NCBI GenBank assembly: GCA_046330955.1
Contig: JAXLRT010000020.1
Span: 1-64,000, forward strand
Length of the DNA: 64,000 bases
From: JADJPO01 sp046330955
GTDB taxonomy: Bacteria > Actinomycetota > Actinomycetes > Actinomycetales > Kineosporiaceae
Reading direction: 5' to 3'
Positions within the stretch are counted from its first letter, which is position 1, and each line of letters opens with the position of its first letter. A program made the position numbers and the translations under genes. The notes under the pieces were generated by a model. The model did no database searches. It had not been told where the DNA came from and was given only the letters and a program-made list of their open reading frames with translations. Shown here in pieces: positions 24,338 to 33,250 of the stretch.

Positions 24338-26274
24338 GGCTGGCCCAACTTCCTGAGGATCGCGCGGTGCACGGTGCCGGGTTTGATGGGGTTGCCGCCG
24401 ACCTCGCTCCAGGAGTCGACGTCGATCAGGTAGCGCGAGCGCAGCAGCATCGCCAGCGCCGAGTGACGCCGGTTGGACTCGTCGATGAGCGCGTCGTCCG
24501 GGTTGTCGCTCCAGTTGCCCTCGACGGTCATCACCCGCTCGAACCGCTGCATGATCTCCTTCAGGCCACCGGGCAGCGGGTTGACGAAGCGCAGGTGCAG
24601 CGACGAGACCCGACGGCCCTCGTCCCGGGCGCGTGCCGTGGCCTCCTCGATGGCCCCCTTGGTGCTGCCCCAGCCGATCACCAGCAGCTCACCCGAGTCA
24701 CCGCCCACCACCGGTGGCGTCACCAGGGTGCGTTGCAGCGCAGCGAGTTTGAGGCTGCGGGCATGTATCCCCTGCTCGTTGGAGGTGGGGTCGTAGGCCA
24801 CCCCGGCCTCGGCGTCGTGGGCCAGGCCGGTCATCGTGTACATGCCGCCCGGTTGGCCGGGGACGAACCGGCGGGCGAGCCCGGTGTTCGCGTCCCAGGC
24901 GTACGGCGCCAGGCCCTCGGGCACCTGGCTCTGGTCGACCGGTGGGGCCAGCCAGGCCGGGTCGAACCTCGGCCGGGGGAAGGGTTGCTGGGCTGTGGCC
25001 AGGCTGGCGTCCGACAGGACGACGACCACCATGTTGAACGTCTCGGCGATCCGTCGCGCCGCGATCACCGAGTAGAAGCAGTCCTCGATCGAGCTCGGCG
25101 CGATCACCACCTTGGGCGCATCGCCGTGGCTGCCGAAGATGGTGGTCATCAGGTCGCCCTGCTCGACCTTGGTGGGCTGGCCGGTACTCGGCCCACCGCG
25201 CTGGACGTTCACCACGACCAACGGGATCTCGCCCATCACCGCCAGCCCGATGGCCTCCTGCTTGAGCGAGTACCCCGGGCCGGAGGTGATCGTGACTGCG
25301 CACTTGCCGGCATAGGAGGCGCCGATGGCGAAGGTGCAGGCGGCGATCTCGTCCTCGGCCTGGTGCACCATGCCGCCGACCTTGGCGAAGATCTCCGAGA
25401 GGTAGTGCGAGGCCGACGTCGCCGGGGTGATCGGGTACATGGCGCAGATCTCCATGCCCGAGGCCACCACCCCCAGCGCCAGCGCGGTGTTGCCGTTGAC
25501 CACGATCTGGTCGCCGGCGGTCAGGGTGGCCGGCATGTCGAAGGCGAAGGGCAGGTTGGCCTGCGCCCAGGCGTGGCCCGCCTCGAGCAACCGGATGTTG
25601 CTCTCGATCATCTGGCGGGACTTCTTGCGGAAGGTCAGCGCGACCTGGTCGCGGGCCAGCGCCAGGTCGAAGCGGAAGATCGCGCTGAGCATGCCGAGCA
25701 CGAACATGTTCTTGCCCTTGCGCGGGTCGCGCACGATCTTCTTGCACTCGTGCTGCATCGGGACCTCGATCACCCGGTAGCCGGCGGCGACCAGGGCGTC
25801 GTAGGTCTCGGTGTAGGAGGCCACCACCGCCGGGTCGCGGTGCTCACGCCACATGTTCTCCAGCAGGATCGTGCAGCCCGGACGCAGCTCGTTCATCCGC
25901 ACCCGGCCCAGCAGCACCTGCTCGTTGAAGGCCACCACCAGGTCTGCCGCGTCCCCGCCGTTGGTGATCCGGCCCGACCCGAGCCGCACCCGGTTGCCGC
26001 TGGCCCCGGCGACGCTGCGTGCCGGCGGCTGGATCTCGGCGGGGATGATCTCGACGGTCCAGATCCCGTACCCCGAGCGGGCGGCGATCGCCCCGAAGGA
26101 CTGGCCGCACCGCTGCGCGCCCTCCCCGGAGTCGCTGATGATCTCCACCACGTGCTCGGTGATCCGGGTGAGTTCCGGCCCGGGGACGCCGTGTGCGTCG
26201 CCGGGCGCCGGCGTCGCCCCCGCGTCGCCGCCGTCCCCGGCCGGTGCCGTGGCTGCCTCCGAAACGGTGCTCAT
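24334..26274 (-). CDS. korA: 2-oxoacid:ferredoxin oxidoreductase, fused gamma-alpha subunit
   Basis: The partner of korB; 646 aa, close to the mycobacterial KorA length. Residues 20-200 form the gamma domain (GEGAQRCGQSFGAIAARSGY near 49-68; FVLGMLSAIF near 196). Residues 230-640 are the alpha domain, with MYPITPATSASHYL near 278-291, the SGPGYSLKQEAIGLA block near 330-344 and VVNVQRGGPSTGQPTKVEQGD near 354-374. The N-terminal ~25 residues are Ala/Gly/Asp-rich and disordered. It overlaps nfnB by 4 nt (ATGA type) and korB by 4 nt, so all are one transcript. KorAB enzymes of aerobes are often oxygen-tolerant. Confidence 0.92.
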   Translation of the reverse strand: MSTVSEAATAPAGDGGDAGATPAPGDAHGVPGPELTRITEHVVEIISDSGEGAQRCGQSFGAIAARSGYGIWTVEIIPAEIQPPARSVAGASGNRVRLGSGRITNGGDAADLVVAFNEQVLLGRVRMNELRPGCTILLENMWREHRDPAVVASYTETYDALVAAGYRVIEVPMQHECKKIVRDPRKGKNMFVLGMLSAIFRFDLALARDQVALTFRKKSRQMIESNIRLLEAGHAWAQANLPFAFDMPATLTAGDQIVVNGNTALALGVVASGMEICAMYPITPATSASHYLSEIFAKVGGMVHQAEDEIAACTFAIGASYAGKCAVTITSGPGYSLKQEAIGLAVMGEIPLVVVNVQRGGPSTGQPTKVEQGDLMTTIFGSHGDAPKVVIAPSSIEDCFYSVIAARRIAETFNMVVVVLSDASLATAQQPFPRPRFDPAWLAPPVDQSQVPEGLAPYAWDANTGLARRFVPGQPGGMYTMTGLAHDAEAGVAYDPTSNEQGIHARSLKLAALQRTLVTPPVVGGDSGELLVIGWGSTKGAIEEATARARDEGRRVSSLHLRFVNPLPGGLKEIMQRFERVMTVEGNWSDNPDDALIDESNRRHSALAMLLRSRYLIDVDSWSEVGGNPIKPGTVHRAILRKLGQP

Positions 26275-27827
26275 GGGGTCGGCGTCCTCTCACTCGGACC
26301 GCCGACCTCGGCGGTGAGGCTGTCGGGGTCCTCGACGACCAGCTGCAGCGGGGCGAAGTTGCGTTCGCCGGCCGGCAGCCCGAACACGATCGGCACGCCC
26401 GGTTCGCGATAGCGCCGGTGCGGGTCGCGGATCGCCAGGTAGTCCTTGATGGACGCCGCGGCGCGGCGCCCGGCGCCCATCGCCTCGATCACGGTGGCGG
26501 CGCCGGTGACGATGTCGCCCCCGGCGTACACCCCGGTGATCGAGGTGGCCATGGTGTCGTCGACCTCGAGGTACCCCCGCCGGTTCAGGGTCAGCTGCGA
26601 GGTCTGCCCGATGATCGGGTTGGCGTTGGTGCCGATGGCGAAGACCACCTGGTCACACCCGAACTCGAACTCGCTGCCGGCCACCGGCACCGGGCGGCGT
26701 CGTCCGGAGTCATCGGGTTCGCCGAGTTCCATCTGCACGCACCGCATGCCGCGCACGGCGCCGGTGCCGTCGTCCAGCAGCTCGATCGGGTTGGTCAGCC
26801 AGTGGAACTCGACGCCCTCCTGCTCGGCGTGGTGCACCTCCTCCACCCGGGCCGGGGCCTCGGCCCGCGAGCGCCGGTAGATGCAGTGCACCCGCTCGGC
26901 GCCCAGCCGGATGCACATCCGCATCGCGTCCATGGCGGTGTTGCCGGCGCCGACCACCGCGACCTGACGGCCCAGCGGGATCGGGGTGTCGTAGACCGGG
27001 AACTCCCGGGCGTGCATCAGGTTCGCCCGGGTGAGCAGTTCGTTCGCCGACAGCACGCCCTTGAGCGAGTCCCCGGGGATGCCCAGCATGGTGGGGTACC
27101 CGGCGCCGGTGCCGATGAACACCGCGTCGAAACCCAGGTCGGTGACCAGGTCCTCGATGGTGAACAATCGGCCGACCACGGTGTTGGTGATGAACTGGAC
27201 GCCGAGCCGCTCCAGATTGGTGATCTCGGCATCGATCACCTCGTTCGGCAGCCGGAAGTCGGGGATGCCGTAGCGCAGGACCCCGCCGGGCAGGTGCAGG
27301 GCCTCGAACACGGTGACCTCGCAGCCGGCCTTGGCCAGGTCGGCGGCACAGGCCATGCCGGCCGGTCCGGAACCGACGATGGCCACCCGGTGGTCGGTCG
27401 CCACGATGTGGGGACGCCGCGCCCAGTCGTTGGCGATGGCCAGGTCGCCGATGTAGCGCTCGAGTCGCCCGATCGCCACCGGCTCGAGGGAGTCGGCGAC
27501 GGTGCAGACGCCCTCGCACTGGTTCTCCTGCGGGCACACCCGGCCGCAGACGGCGGGCAGCAGGTTGGACTCGGCGATGGTGTCGTACGCGCCCCGCGGG
27601 TCACCTGCGTTGATCTTGCGGATGAAGGTCGGGATGTCGATGGACACCGGGCAGCCGCGGATGCAGACCGGGTCGGCGCAGTCCAGGCAGCGCTGGGCCT
27701 CCCGGGCGGCCTCGGCCTCGTCGTAGCCCAGGGTCACCTCGGAGAAGTTGCGCGCCCGTTCGGCGGGGTCCTGCTCGCGGGCGGGCGTGCGCTCCTGCGG
27801 GATGGTGCGGATGGTCCGCTTGGCCAT
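26271..27827 (-). CDS. NfnB/SudA/GltA-like FAD-FeS oxidoreductase, large subunit
   Basis: A 518-aa flavoprotein of the glutamate-synthase small-subunit family. The N-terminus carries two [4Fe-4S] Cys sets: C47, C50, C55, C59 and C94, C98, C104, C108. An FAD-binding GSGPAG lies at 152-157, and a second nucleotide-binding VVGAGNTAMDA near 298-308 serves NAD(P)H. GVYAGGDIVTGAATVIEAMG near 440-459 is the C-terminal FAD contact. No GltB large subunit is near; the partner is instead nfnA, 2 nt upstream, which points to an NfnAB/SudBA (NADPH:ferredoxin or sulfide/polysulfide reductase) complex rather than glutamate synthase. Ribosome site GGGAGGG precedes the ATG. Bifurcation itself is not demonstrable from sequence. 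Confidence 0.85.
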   Translation of the reverse strand: MAKRTIRTIPQERTPAREQDPAERARNFSEVTLGYDEAEAAREAQRCLDCADPVCIRGCPVSIDIPTFIRKINAGDPRGAYDTIAESNLLPAVCGRVCPQENQCEGVCTVADSLEPVAIGRLERYIGDLAIANDWARRPHIVATDHRVAIVGSGPAGMACAADLAKAGCEVTVFEALHLPGGVLRYGIPDFRLPNEVIDAEITNLERLGVQFITNTVVGRLFTIEDLVTDLGFDAVFIGTGAGYPTMLGIPGDSLKGVLSANELLTRANLMHAREFPVYDTPIPLGRQVAVVGAGNTAMDAMRMCIRLGAERVHCIYRRSRAEAPARVEEVHHAEQEGVEFHWLTNPIELLDDGTGAVRGMRCVQMELGEPDDSGRRRPVPVAGSEFEFGCDQVVFAIGTNANPIIGQTSQLTLNRRGYLEVDDTMATSITGVYAGGDIVTGAATVIEAMGAGRRAAASIKDYLAIRDPHRRYREPGVPIVFGLPAGERNFAPLQLVVEDPDSLTAEVGGPSERTPTP

Positions 27828-27829
27828 GG

Positions 27830-28783
27830 TCAGGCCCTCCCGTCGGTCGGCAGGCCGGAGACCAGGGTCTGCGCGGAGGCCTGCTCGGCGCGCTGACACG
27901 AGTGCTCCCAGGCGTCCACGGCCTGGGACTCGATCGGCCGGAAGCTGCCGAGCCGGTTGATCAGCTCGGCGAAGTCGACCTGGTGGGCGTCGAAGTCGGG
28001 GCCGTCGACGCAGGCGAACTTGACGCCGTCCTTCAGTCGTACCCGGCAGCCGCCGCACATGCCGGTGCCGTCGACCATGATCGGGTTGAGGCTGACGCTG
28101 GTCCGGACGCCGCGTGGGCGGGTGACCTCGGCGCACGCGGCCATCATCACCGGCGGGCCGATCGCGACCACCTCGTCGACGTCGTCGTAGCTGTCCAGCG
28201 CCAGGGTCAGCCCGTCGGTGACGCGGCCCTGGATACCGGCCGAGCCGTCGTCGGTGCACAGGATCAGGTCGTCGCAGACCTCACGGAACTTGTCCTCCCA
28301 GAACACCAGGCCCGCGCTGCGGAACCCGAGGACGCCGACCACGCGGGTGCCGTTCTCGTGGAACGCGCGCGCCTGCGGGAACGTCGGCGCCACGCCCAGG
28401 CCGCCGCCGACACAGACCACCGTGCGCAACCGATGGATCGGACTCGGCATGCCCAGCGGTCCGGCGATGCCGTAGAGCGTGGTGCCCACCTGGGCGTCGC
28501 GCTGCAGTTCGAGGGTCGACTTGCCGACCGCCTGCACCACCAGGGTGATGGTGCCGGCCTCGCGATCGAAGTCGGCCAGTGTCAGCGGGATGCGCTCGCC
28601 CTCGGGATGCGACATCACGATGACGAACTGTCCCGGCAGGGCGGCCCGGGCCATCAGCGGGTGGTGCACCTCGAGCAGGTAGCTGACGTCGGAGAAGTCC
28701 TGTCTGGCCACGATCTCGAACGAACTGGCCGGCACCCCGCGGGCACGGGAGCCACCAGGACGACGACGGGACGGACGCTGCAT
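27830..28783 (-). CDS. NfnA/SudB-like ferredoxin:NAD(P) reductase subunit
   Basis: A 317-aa protein of the dihydroorotate-dehydrogenase electron-transfer (PyrK/SudB) family. Residues 20-110 form a ferredoxin-reductase FAD domain (PGQFVIVMSHPEGERIPLTL near 50-69). Residues 115-235 are an NAD-binding domain (VVCVGGGLGVAPTFPQARAF near 120-139, VVAIGPPVMM near 208). Then comes a [2Fe-2S] Cys set, CGGCRV with further Cys at FACVDG, near 240-257. This is the small subunit of an Nfn-type complex with nfnB. It is the first gene of the five-gene run. The 211-nt gap upstream holds nothing else I can recognise beyond room for the promoter. Confidence 0.87.
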   Translation of the reverse strand: MQRPSRRRPGGSRARGVPASSFEIVARQDFSDVSYLLEVHHPLMARAALPGQFVIVMSHPEGERIPLTLADFDREAGTITLVVQAVGKSTLELQRDAQVGTTLYGIAGPLGMPSPIHRLRTVVCVGGGLGVAPTFPQARAFHENGTRVVGVLGFRSAGLVFWEDKFREVCDDLILCTDDGSAGIQGRVTDGLTLALDSYDDVDEVVAIGPPVMMAACAEVTRPRGVRTSVSLNPIMVDGTGMCGGCRVRLKDGVKFACVDGPDFDAHQVDFAELINRLGSFRPIESQAVDAWEHSCQRAEQASAQTLVSGLPTDGRA

Positions 28784-28994
28784 GAGAGCCCCCAGGAGCC
28801 GAGCACGCCATTGTGTTCAGCCCCACGGACGGGCGGCTGCGTCGACGAGGTGCACCGGCGTGGCCGACCGTCGGGTCGGGGGCAATTTCATTGAACAGGG
28901 CACTGTCGACGGGTCGTCGCCGATGGATCCCGCCGATGTCGTCCCAGCGGCACGAGTTGTGCGACGGACGGCAGTGTGGAGCGGGTCGGGCGGG

Positions 28995-29948
28995 TCAGCG
29001 GGGAAGGCGGATCATGCCCTCCTGGGCCACCGAGGCGACCAGGACGCCGTCCCGGGTGTAGACCCGAGACAGGCCCAGCCCCCGAGCGGCCTGGGCCGAG
29101 GGACTGGTGAGGTCGTTCAGCAGCCAGTCGTCGGCCCGGGCGGGGCGGTGGAACCACATCGAGTGGTCCAGACTCGCCATCTTGATCCCCGGTTCGGCGA
29201 AGGTGTGGCCGTGGCGACGCAGCACCGGCTCGAGCATCGAGTAGTCGCTGGCATAGGCGAGTACCGCCGCGTGCACCGCGGGCGTGTCCACCTCGGCCGG
29301 CAACGGGCCGGTGGTTCGCATCCAGATCTGTTGCCGGGCGACGTGGTCCGGTGACGGTTCGACGTAGGACGGCGGGCTGACGTGGCGCAGATCCATCGGC
29401 CGTTCGCGCAGCCAGCGGCGCGCGCCGTCCCCGGTCAGGTGGGCGTAACGCTCGGCCAGCGGCAGCAGCGTCTCGGGTGCGGGGACGCCGTCCGGCATCG
29501 GTTCGGCATGGTCCACGCCCTCGCCCGGCACCTGGAACGAGGCGGCCAGGGTGAGGATCGCGCGGCCGAACTGCAGCGCCAGCACCCGGCGGGCCGAGAA
29601 CGACTGCCCGTCGCGCAACCGCTCGACACGGAAACTGATCGGCTCGGAGTCGTCCCCGGCCCGCAGGAAGTAGGCGTGCATCGAGTGCACCGGCCGGACC
29701 TCGCCGACGGCGTCGACGGTTCGCTGCGCCGCCACCAGGGCCTGGGCGAGCACCTGGCCGCCGTAGACCCGCCGCCACGGCTGGGGCTGGCTCTCGCCGA
29801 CGAAGGTGTCGGGTTCGGTGTCCTCGCGCAGGTCGAGCAGGCGCAGCAGGCCCTCGAGCGTGCCGGACGGCGCGGCGTCGTCCGCGCCCGCCCTCTCGGG
29901 AGGTGCCTCGACGGAATGTGATGCGTCGGTCACGTGCTGCTCACTCAC
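28995..29948 (-). CDS. tesB: Acyl-CoA thioesterase II
   Basis: Hydrolyses acyl-CoA to free acid and CoA; cytoplasmic, double hot-dog fold. The 317-aa protein shows an N-terminal hot-dog with RRVYGGQVLAQALVAA near 59-74 and VHSMHAYFLRAGD near 87-99, and a C-terminal hot-dog with AYASDYSMLEPVL near 229-241 and SLDHSMWFHRPARADDWLL near 258-276, which holds the Asp-Gln-Thr type active-site neighbourhood. The GTG at 29948 follows GGAG by five bases; a longer ATG-started frame adds 20 unlikely residues. It is divergent from the acyl-CoA dehydrogenase gene, a fitting partner in fatty-acid turnover. Confidence 0.9.
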   Translation of the reverse strand: MSEQHVTDASHSVEAPPERAGADDAAPSGTLEGLLRLLDLREDTEPDTFVGESQPQPWRRVYGGQVLAQALVAAQRTVDAVGEVRPVHSMHAYFLRAGDDSEPISFRVERLRDGQSFSARRVLALQFGRAILTLAASFQVPGEGVDHAEPMPDGVPAPETLLPLAERYAHLTGDGARRWLRERPMDLRHVSPPSYVEPSPDHVARQQIWMRTTGPLPAEVDTPAVHAAVLAYASDYSMLEPVLRRHGHTFAEPGIKMASLDHSMWFHRPARADDWLLNDLTSPSAQAARGLGLSRVYTRDGVLVASVAQEGMIRLPR

Positions 29949-30099
29949 GCCGGCTCCTGTCGTCGGTGCGTGTCGAGGTTCATCATCGACTGTCGGACGT
30001 CGGTGCAAGACTCATCGGTAACCGACACCCGCTCCATTCGACAGCTCCCTACGCCAGCTCCATACGACAATTCGACTCGACCAGTTCGTGGAGGCCGCC

Positions 30100-31248
30100 A
30101 TGCGGCGCACCATCTTCACCGACGAGCACCAGGCCCTGCGCGCCTCGGTGCGTGAGTTCCTCGACCGCCACGTCCGGCCCCGCCACGAGGAGTTCATCGC
30201 GGCCAAGCAGATCCCGCGCGAGATCTGGCTGGAGGCCGGCAAACAAGGCTTCCTGGGCCTGCAGGTCCCCGAGGAGTACGGCGGCGGTGGGGTCGGTCAC
30301 GACTACCGGTTCACCGCCGTGTTCGCCGAGGAGCTGTCGGCCGTCTCGGCAGCCTTCAGCTCGTGCCTGGGCATCCACTGCGACGTGAACGCCCCCTACC
30401 TGGTCGAGCTGACGACCGAGGAGCAGAAGCAGCGTTGGCTGCCCGGCTTCGCGGCGGGCGAGATCGTCACCGCGATGGGCATGACCGAGCCCGGTGGTGG
30501 CTCCGACCTGGCGGCCCTGAAGACCACCGCGGTGCGCGACGGCGACGTCTGGGTGCTCGACGGTTCCAAGACCTTCATCACCAACGGCTACAGCGCCGAC
30601 CTGGTGATCGTCGCGGCGCGTACCGACCCGACCAAGGGCGCCAAGGGCATCTCGCTGTTCGCCGTCGAGACCGGCATGGCGGGGTTCAGCCGCGGCCGCA
30701 AGCTCGACAAGGTCGGCCAGGACGAGTCCGACACCGCCGAGCTGTTCTTCTCCGGCGTCCGGGTGCCGGCGGCGAACCTGATCGGCACCGAGGGCCGCGG
30801 CTTCATCCACATGATGGAGCGGCTACCGCAGGAGCGGCTCGGGGCGGCCGTGTGCAACATCGCCCACGTGAGCACGATCCTGGCCGAGACGATCGAGTAC
30901 ACCAAGCAGCGCAAGGCCTTCGGCCAGGCGATCGGCACCTTCCAGCACAACAAGTTCAAGATCGCCGAGCTGGTCACCATGGTCGAGGTGACCCAGGCCT
31001 TCGTCGACCAGTGCGTGATGGCCCACGTGGCCGGCGAACTGAGCGCCATCGACGCCGCCAAGGCCAAGTGGTGGAGCGCCCAGGTGCAGAACGACGTGCT
31101 GGATGTCTGCGTGCAGCTGCACGGGGGCTACGGCTTCATGAACGAGTACCGCGTGGCCCGGGCCTGGCGGGACGCGCGGGTGACCGAGATCTGGGCCGGC
31201 TCCAACGAGATCATGAAGGAACTCATCGGTCGGGAGCTCGGCCTGTGA
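30100..31248 (+). CDS. Acyl-CoA dehydrogenase
   Basis: An FAD enzyme that introduces the 2,3-double bond into an acyl-CoA and passes electrons to ETF. At 382 aa it has normal family length. Seen: the N-terminal helical domain, signature AMGMTEPGGGSDLAALKTTA near 124-143, FITNGYSADLVIV near 158-170, YTKQRKAFGQAIGTFQ near 267-282, LHGGYGFMNEYRVARAWRDA near 340-359 and the C-terminal EIWAGSNEIMKELIGR, where the catalytic Glu region lies. The ATG at 30100 has GGAGG eight bases upstream. The chain-length class cannot be told. The stop overlaps the next gene (GTGA). Confidence 0.92.
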   Translation: MRRTIFTDEHQALRASVREFLDRHVRPRHEEFIAAKQIPREIWLEAGKQGFLGLQVPEEYGGGGVGHDYRFTAVFAEELSAVSAAFSSCLGIHCDVNAPYLVELTTEEQKQRWLPGFAAGEIVTAMGMTEPGGGSDLAALKTTAVRDGDVWVLDGSKTFITNGYSADLVIVAARTDPTKGAKGISLFAVETGMAGFSRGRKLDKVGQDESDTAELFFSGVRVPAANLIGTEGRGFIHMMERLPQERLGAAVCNIAHVSTILAETIEYTKQRKAFGQAIGTFQHNKFKIAELVTMVEVTQAFVDQCVMAHVAGELSAIDAAKAKWWSAQVQNDVLDVCVQLHGGYGFMNEYRVARAWRDARVTEIWAGSNEIMKELIGRELGL

Positions 31249-32063
31249 ACCCGGTCGAGGGCCACGGCGCCGGGCGGGCGGGCACTCAGCGACGGTTCGA
31301 GGGCAAGGTCGCCCTGGTCACCGGGGCCAGCCGGGGCATCGGGCTGGCCATCGCGGCGCGCCTGGTGGCCGAGGGCGCCCGCGTCGGGATCACCGCCCGC
31401 GGCGCCGAGGCACTCGCCGAGGCCGTCGCCACCCTCGGCGGCTCGCACCACGCGGTCGCGATCGCCGGCAAGGCGGACGACGACGAGCACCGCCGCGACG
31501 CCGTGACCACGCTCGTCGAGACCTTCGGGGCGATCGACGTGCTGGTGAACAACACCGGTATCAACCCGGTCGCCGGCCCGCTCGTGGCCACCGACCCCGA
31601 CGCGTTGGCCAAGACCTTCGCGGTCAACGTGGGGGCGAGCATCGCCTGGGTCGGTCGAGCCCTCGAGGCCGGGTTGGGGCAGCGCGAGGGGGCCGCTGTG
31701 GTCAACGTCACCTCGGTCGCCGGCCTGGCACCGGCCCCACCGCTGGGGGCTTACGGCGCCAGCAAAGCCGCCTTGATTCACGTCACCGCACAGCTGGCCC
31801 TGGAACTGGCTCCGGCGATCCGCGTGAACGCCGTGGCCCCTGCCGTGGTCAAGACCGCCTTCGCGAGGCTGCTGTACGAGGGTCGCGAGGCGGACGTCGC
31901 AGCGAGCTATCCGCTCGGCAGGTTGGGAGTGCCGCAGGACGTCGCCGCCGCGGTAGCGTTCCTGGCCTCGCCCGATGCGTCATGGATCACCGGTCAGACG
32001 CTCGTGGTCGACGGGGGAGTGAGCATGGCCGGTGGGCTGACAGGAGGTCGGGCGAGCGGATGA
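31245..32063 (+). CDS. Short-chain dehydrogenase/reductase
   Basis: A 272-aa NAD(P)-dependent oxidoreductase of the classical SDR family, probably acting on a 3-hydroxyacyl or similar intermediate of the same pathway as the preceding dehydrogenase. It shows the cofactor motif VTGASRGIGLAIAARL near 27-42, NNTG near 103, Ser in VNVTSVAGLAPAPP near 155-168 and the catalytic YGASKAA near 171-177. The C-terminal AAVAFLASPDASWITGQTLVVDGG is standard. The GTG start overlaps the upstream stop; its own stop overlaps the quinone oxidoreductase start (ATGA). Confidence 0.9.
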   Translation: MNPVEGHGAGRAGTQRRFEGKVALVTGASRGIGLAIAARLVAEGARVGITARGAEALAEAVATLGGSHHAVAIAGKADDDEHRRDAVTTLVETFGAIDVLVNNTGINPVAGPLVATDPDALAKTFAVNVGASIAWVGRALEAGLGQREGAAVVNVTSVAGLAPAPPLGAYGASKAALIHVTAQLALELAPAIRVNAVAPAVVKTAFARLLYEGREADVAASYPLGRLGVPQDVAAAVAFLASPDASWITGQTLVVDGGVSMAGGLTGGRASG

Positions 32064-33067
32064 GCAGTATTGCGACATCCATGCGGGCATGGCAGGTGCC
32101 ATCTCTCGGCGAACCGGCCGAGGTGATGAAGCTCGTCGACCTGCCGGTGCCCGAGCCCGGGCCGGGCCAGGTGCTGGTCGAGGTGTGGGCGGGCGCCCTC
32201 AACTTCGCCGACGTCCTGCTCACCCGGGGGCACTATCAGGAGCGGCCCGAGCTCCCGTTCACCCCCGGCCTCGAGCTGTGCGGACTGGTGGTGGCCGTCG
32301 GCGAGGGGGTCTCGCCCCACCAGGTGGGCGAGCGGGTGATCGGGACGGTGACCCTGCCGCATGGCGCGCTGGCCACCCACGCGATCTGCGCGGCGTCCGA
32401 GGTCATGCCGGCGCCCCCCGGGCTGGACGACGTCCACGCCTCGGCGATGCACATCGCCTACCAGACCGCCTGGTTCGCGCTCTACCGCCGGGCCGCCTTA
32501 CGGGTCGGTGAGCACGTGCTGGTGCACGCCGCAGCCGGGGGCGTGGGCAGCGCGGCGGTGCAGCTCGCGCTGGCCGCGGGGGCCCGGGTGATCGGCGTCG
32601 TCGGTGACGCCGCCAAGGTCGAGGTCGCCCGGCGGCTGGGGTGCGGCACCGTCATCGATCGCAGCACCACCGACGTGCGCGAGGCCGTCATGCAGGCCAC
32701 CGGTGGGCACGGCGCCGACGTGGTGTTCGACCCGGTCGGTGGTGAGGCATTCGAGGTGTCGACCAAGGTGGTGGCCTTCGAGGGGCGGATCGTGCTGGTC
32801 GGCTTCGCCAGCGGCAAGATCCCGACCCCGGCGTTGAACCATGCCCTGGTGAAGAACTACTCGATCCTCGGGCTCCACTGGGGGCTCTACCGCACCCGGG
32901 CACCTGAGCTGATCGCCCGGTGCCATGACGACCTGGTGCGGTTGTCCTCGGCGCGTGCGGTGCGTCCGCTGGTCAGTGAGCAGCTGCCCCTGGCCGACGC
33001 GGCCGATGGACTGCGCCGGCTCGGTGAGGGGTCCACGACCGGGCGCCTCGTGGTCCTGCCGGCCTGA
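32060..33067 (+). CDS. Zinc-independent NADPH:quinone oxidoreductase (MDR family)
   Basis: A 335-aa medium-chain dehydrogenase/reductase without the structural-zinc Cys quartet. N-terminal GroES-like part: VEVWAGALNFADVLLTRGHY near 39-58 and FTPGLELCGLVVAVGEGV near 66-83. Nucleotide-binding part: VHAAAGGVGSAAVQLALAAG near 155-174, VFDPVGGEAFE near 223-233. This is the QOR/NDMA-like enoyl reductase family. It could be an enoyl-CoA or quinone reductase linked to the two genes upstream, with which it forms an overlapping operon. An AGGAGG lies 12 bases upstream, inside the preceding gene. Confidence 0.88.
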   Translation: MSSIATSMRAWQVPSLGEPAEVMKLVDLPVPEPGPGQVLVEVWAGALNFADVLLTRGHYQERPELPFTPGLELCGLVVAVGEGVSPHQVGERVIGTVTLPHGALATHAICAASEVMPAPPGLDDVHASAMHIAYQTAWFALYRRAALRVGEHVLVHAAAGGVGSAAVQLALAAGARVIGVVGDAAKVEVARRLGCGTVIDRSTTDVREAVMQATGGHGADVVFDPVGGEAFEVSTKVVAFEGRIVLVGFASGKIPTPALNHALVKNYSILGLHWGLYRTRAPELIARCHDDLVRLSSARAVRPLVSEQLPLADAADGLRRLGEGSTTGRLVVLPA

Positions 33068-33250
33068 GAGTGAGCGCCGCGGCGCGGCTCCCGGCGGGTC
33101 GTCCGTGGTGCGGAGCGGTCGACCGTGGTGCGGAGGAGACGGCGGTGAAGACCCCTCCCCTCCACCGACGTCCTGGCCTCCGGGGGTTCATTCGCGCTGG
33201 GTCGTGGGTTCGTTACACAACGGCAGTAGGTGATGAGTCATCGGAGCCGT

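Noticed and set aside
24367..26412. A 681-residue plus-strand frame opposite korA
   Set aside because: High-GC shadow frame; the minus strand has full KorA domain motifs and operon overlaps.
26271..27827. Glutamate synthase small subunit gltD
   Set aside because: The family matches, but no gltB is adjacent; the direct partner is an NfnA/SudB-type subunit, so an Nfn-like role is favoured.
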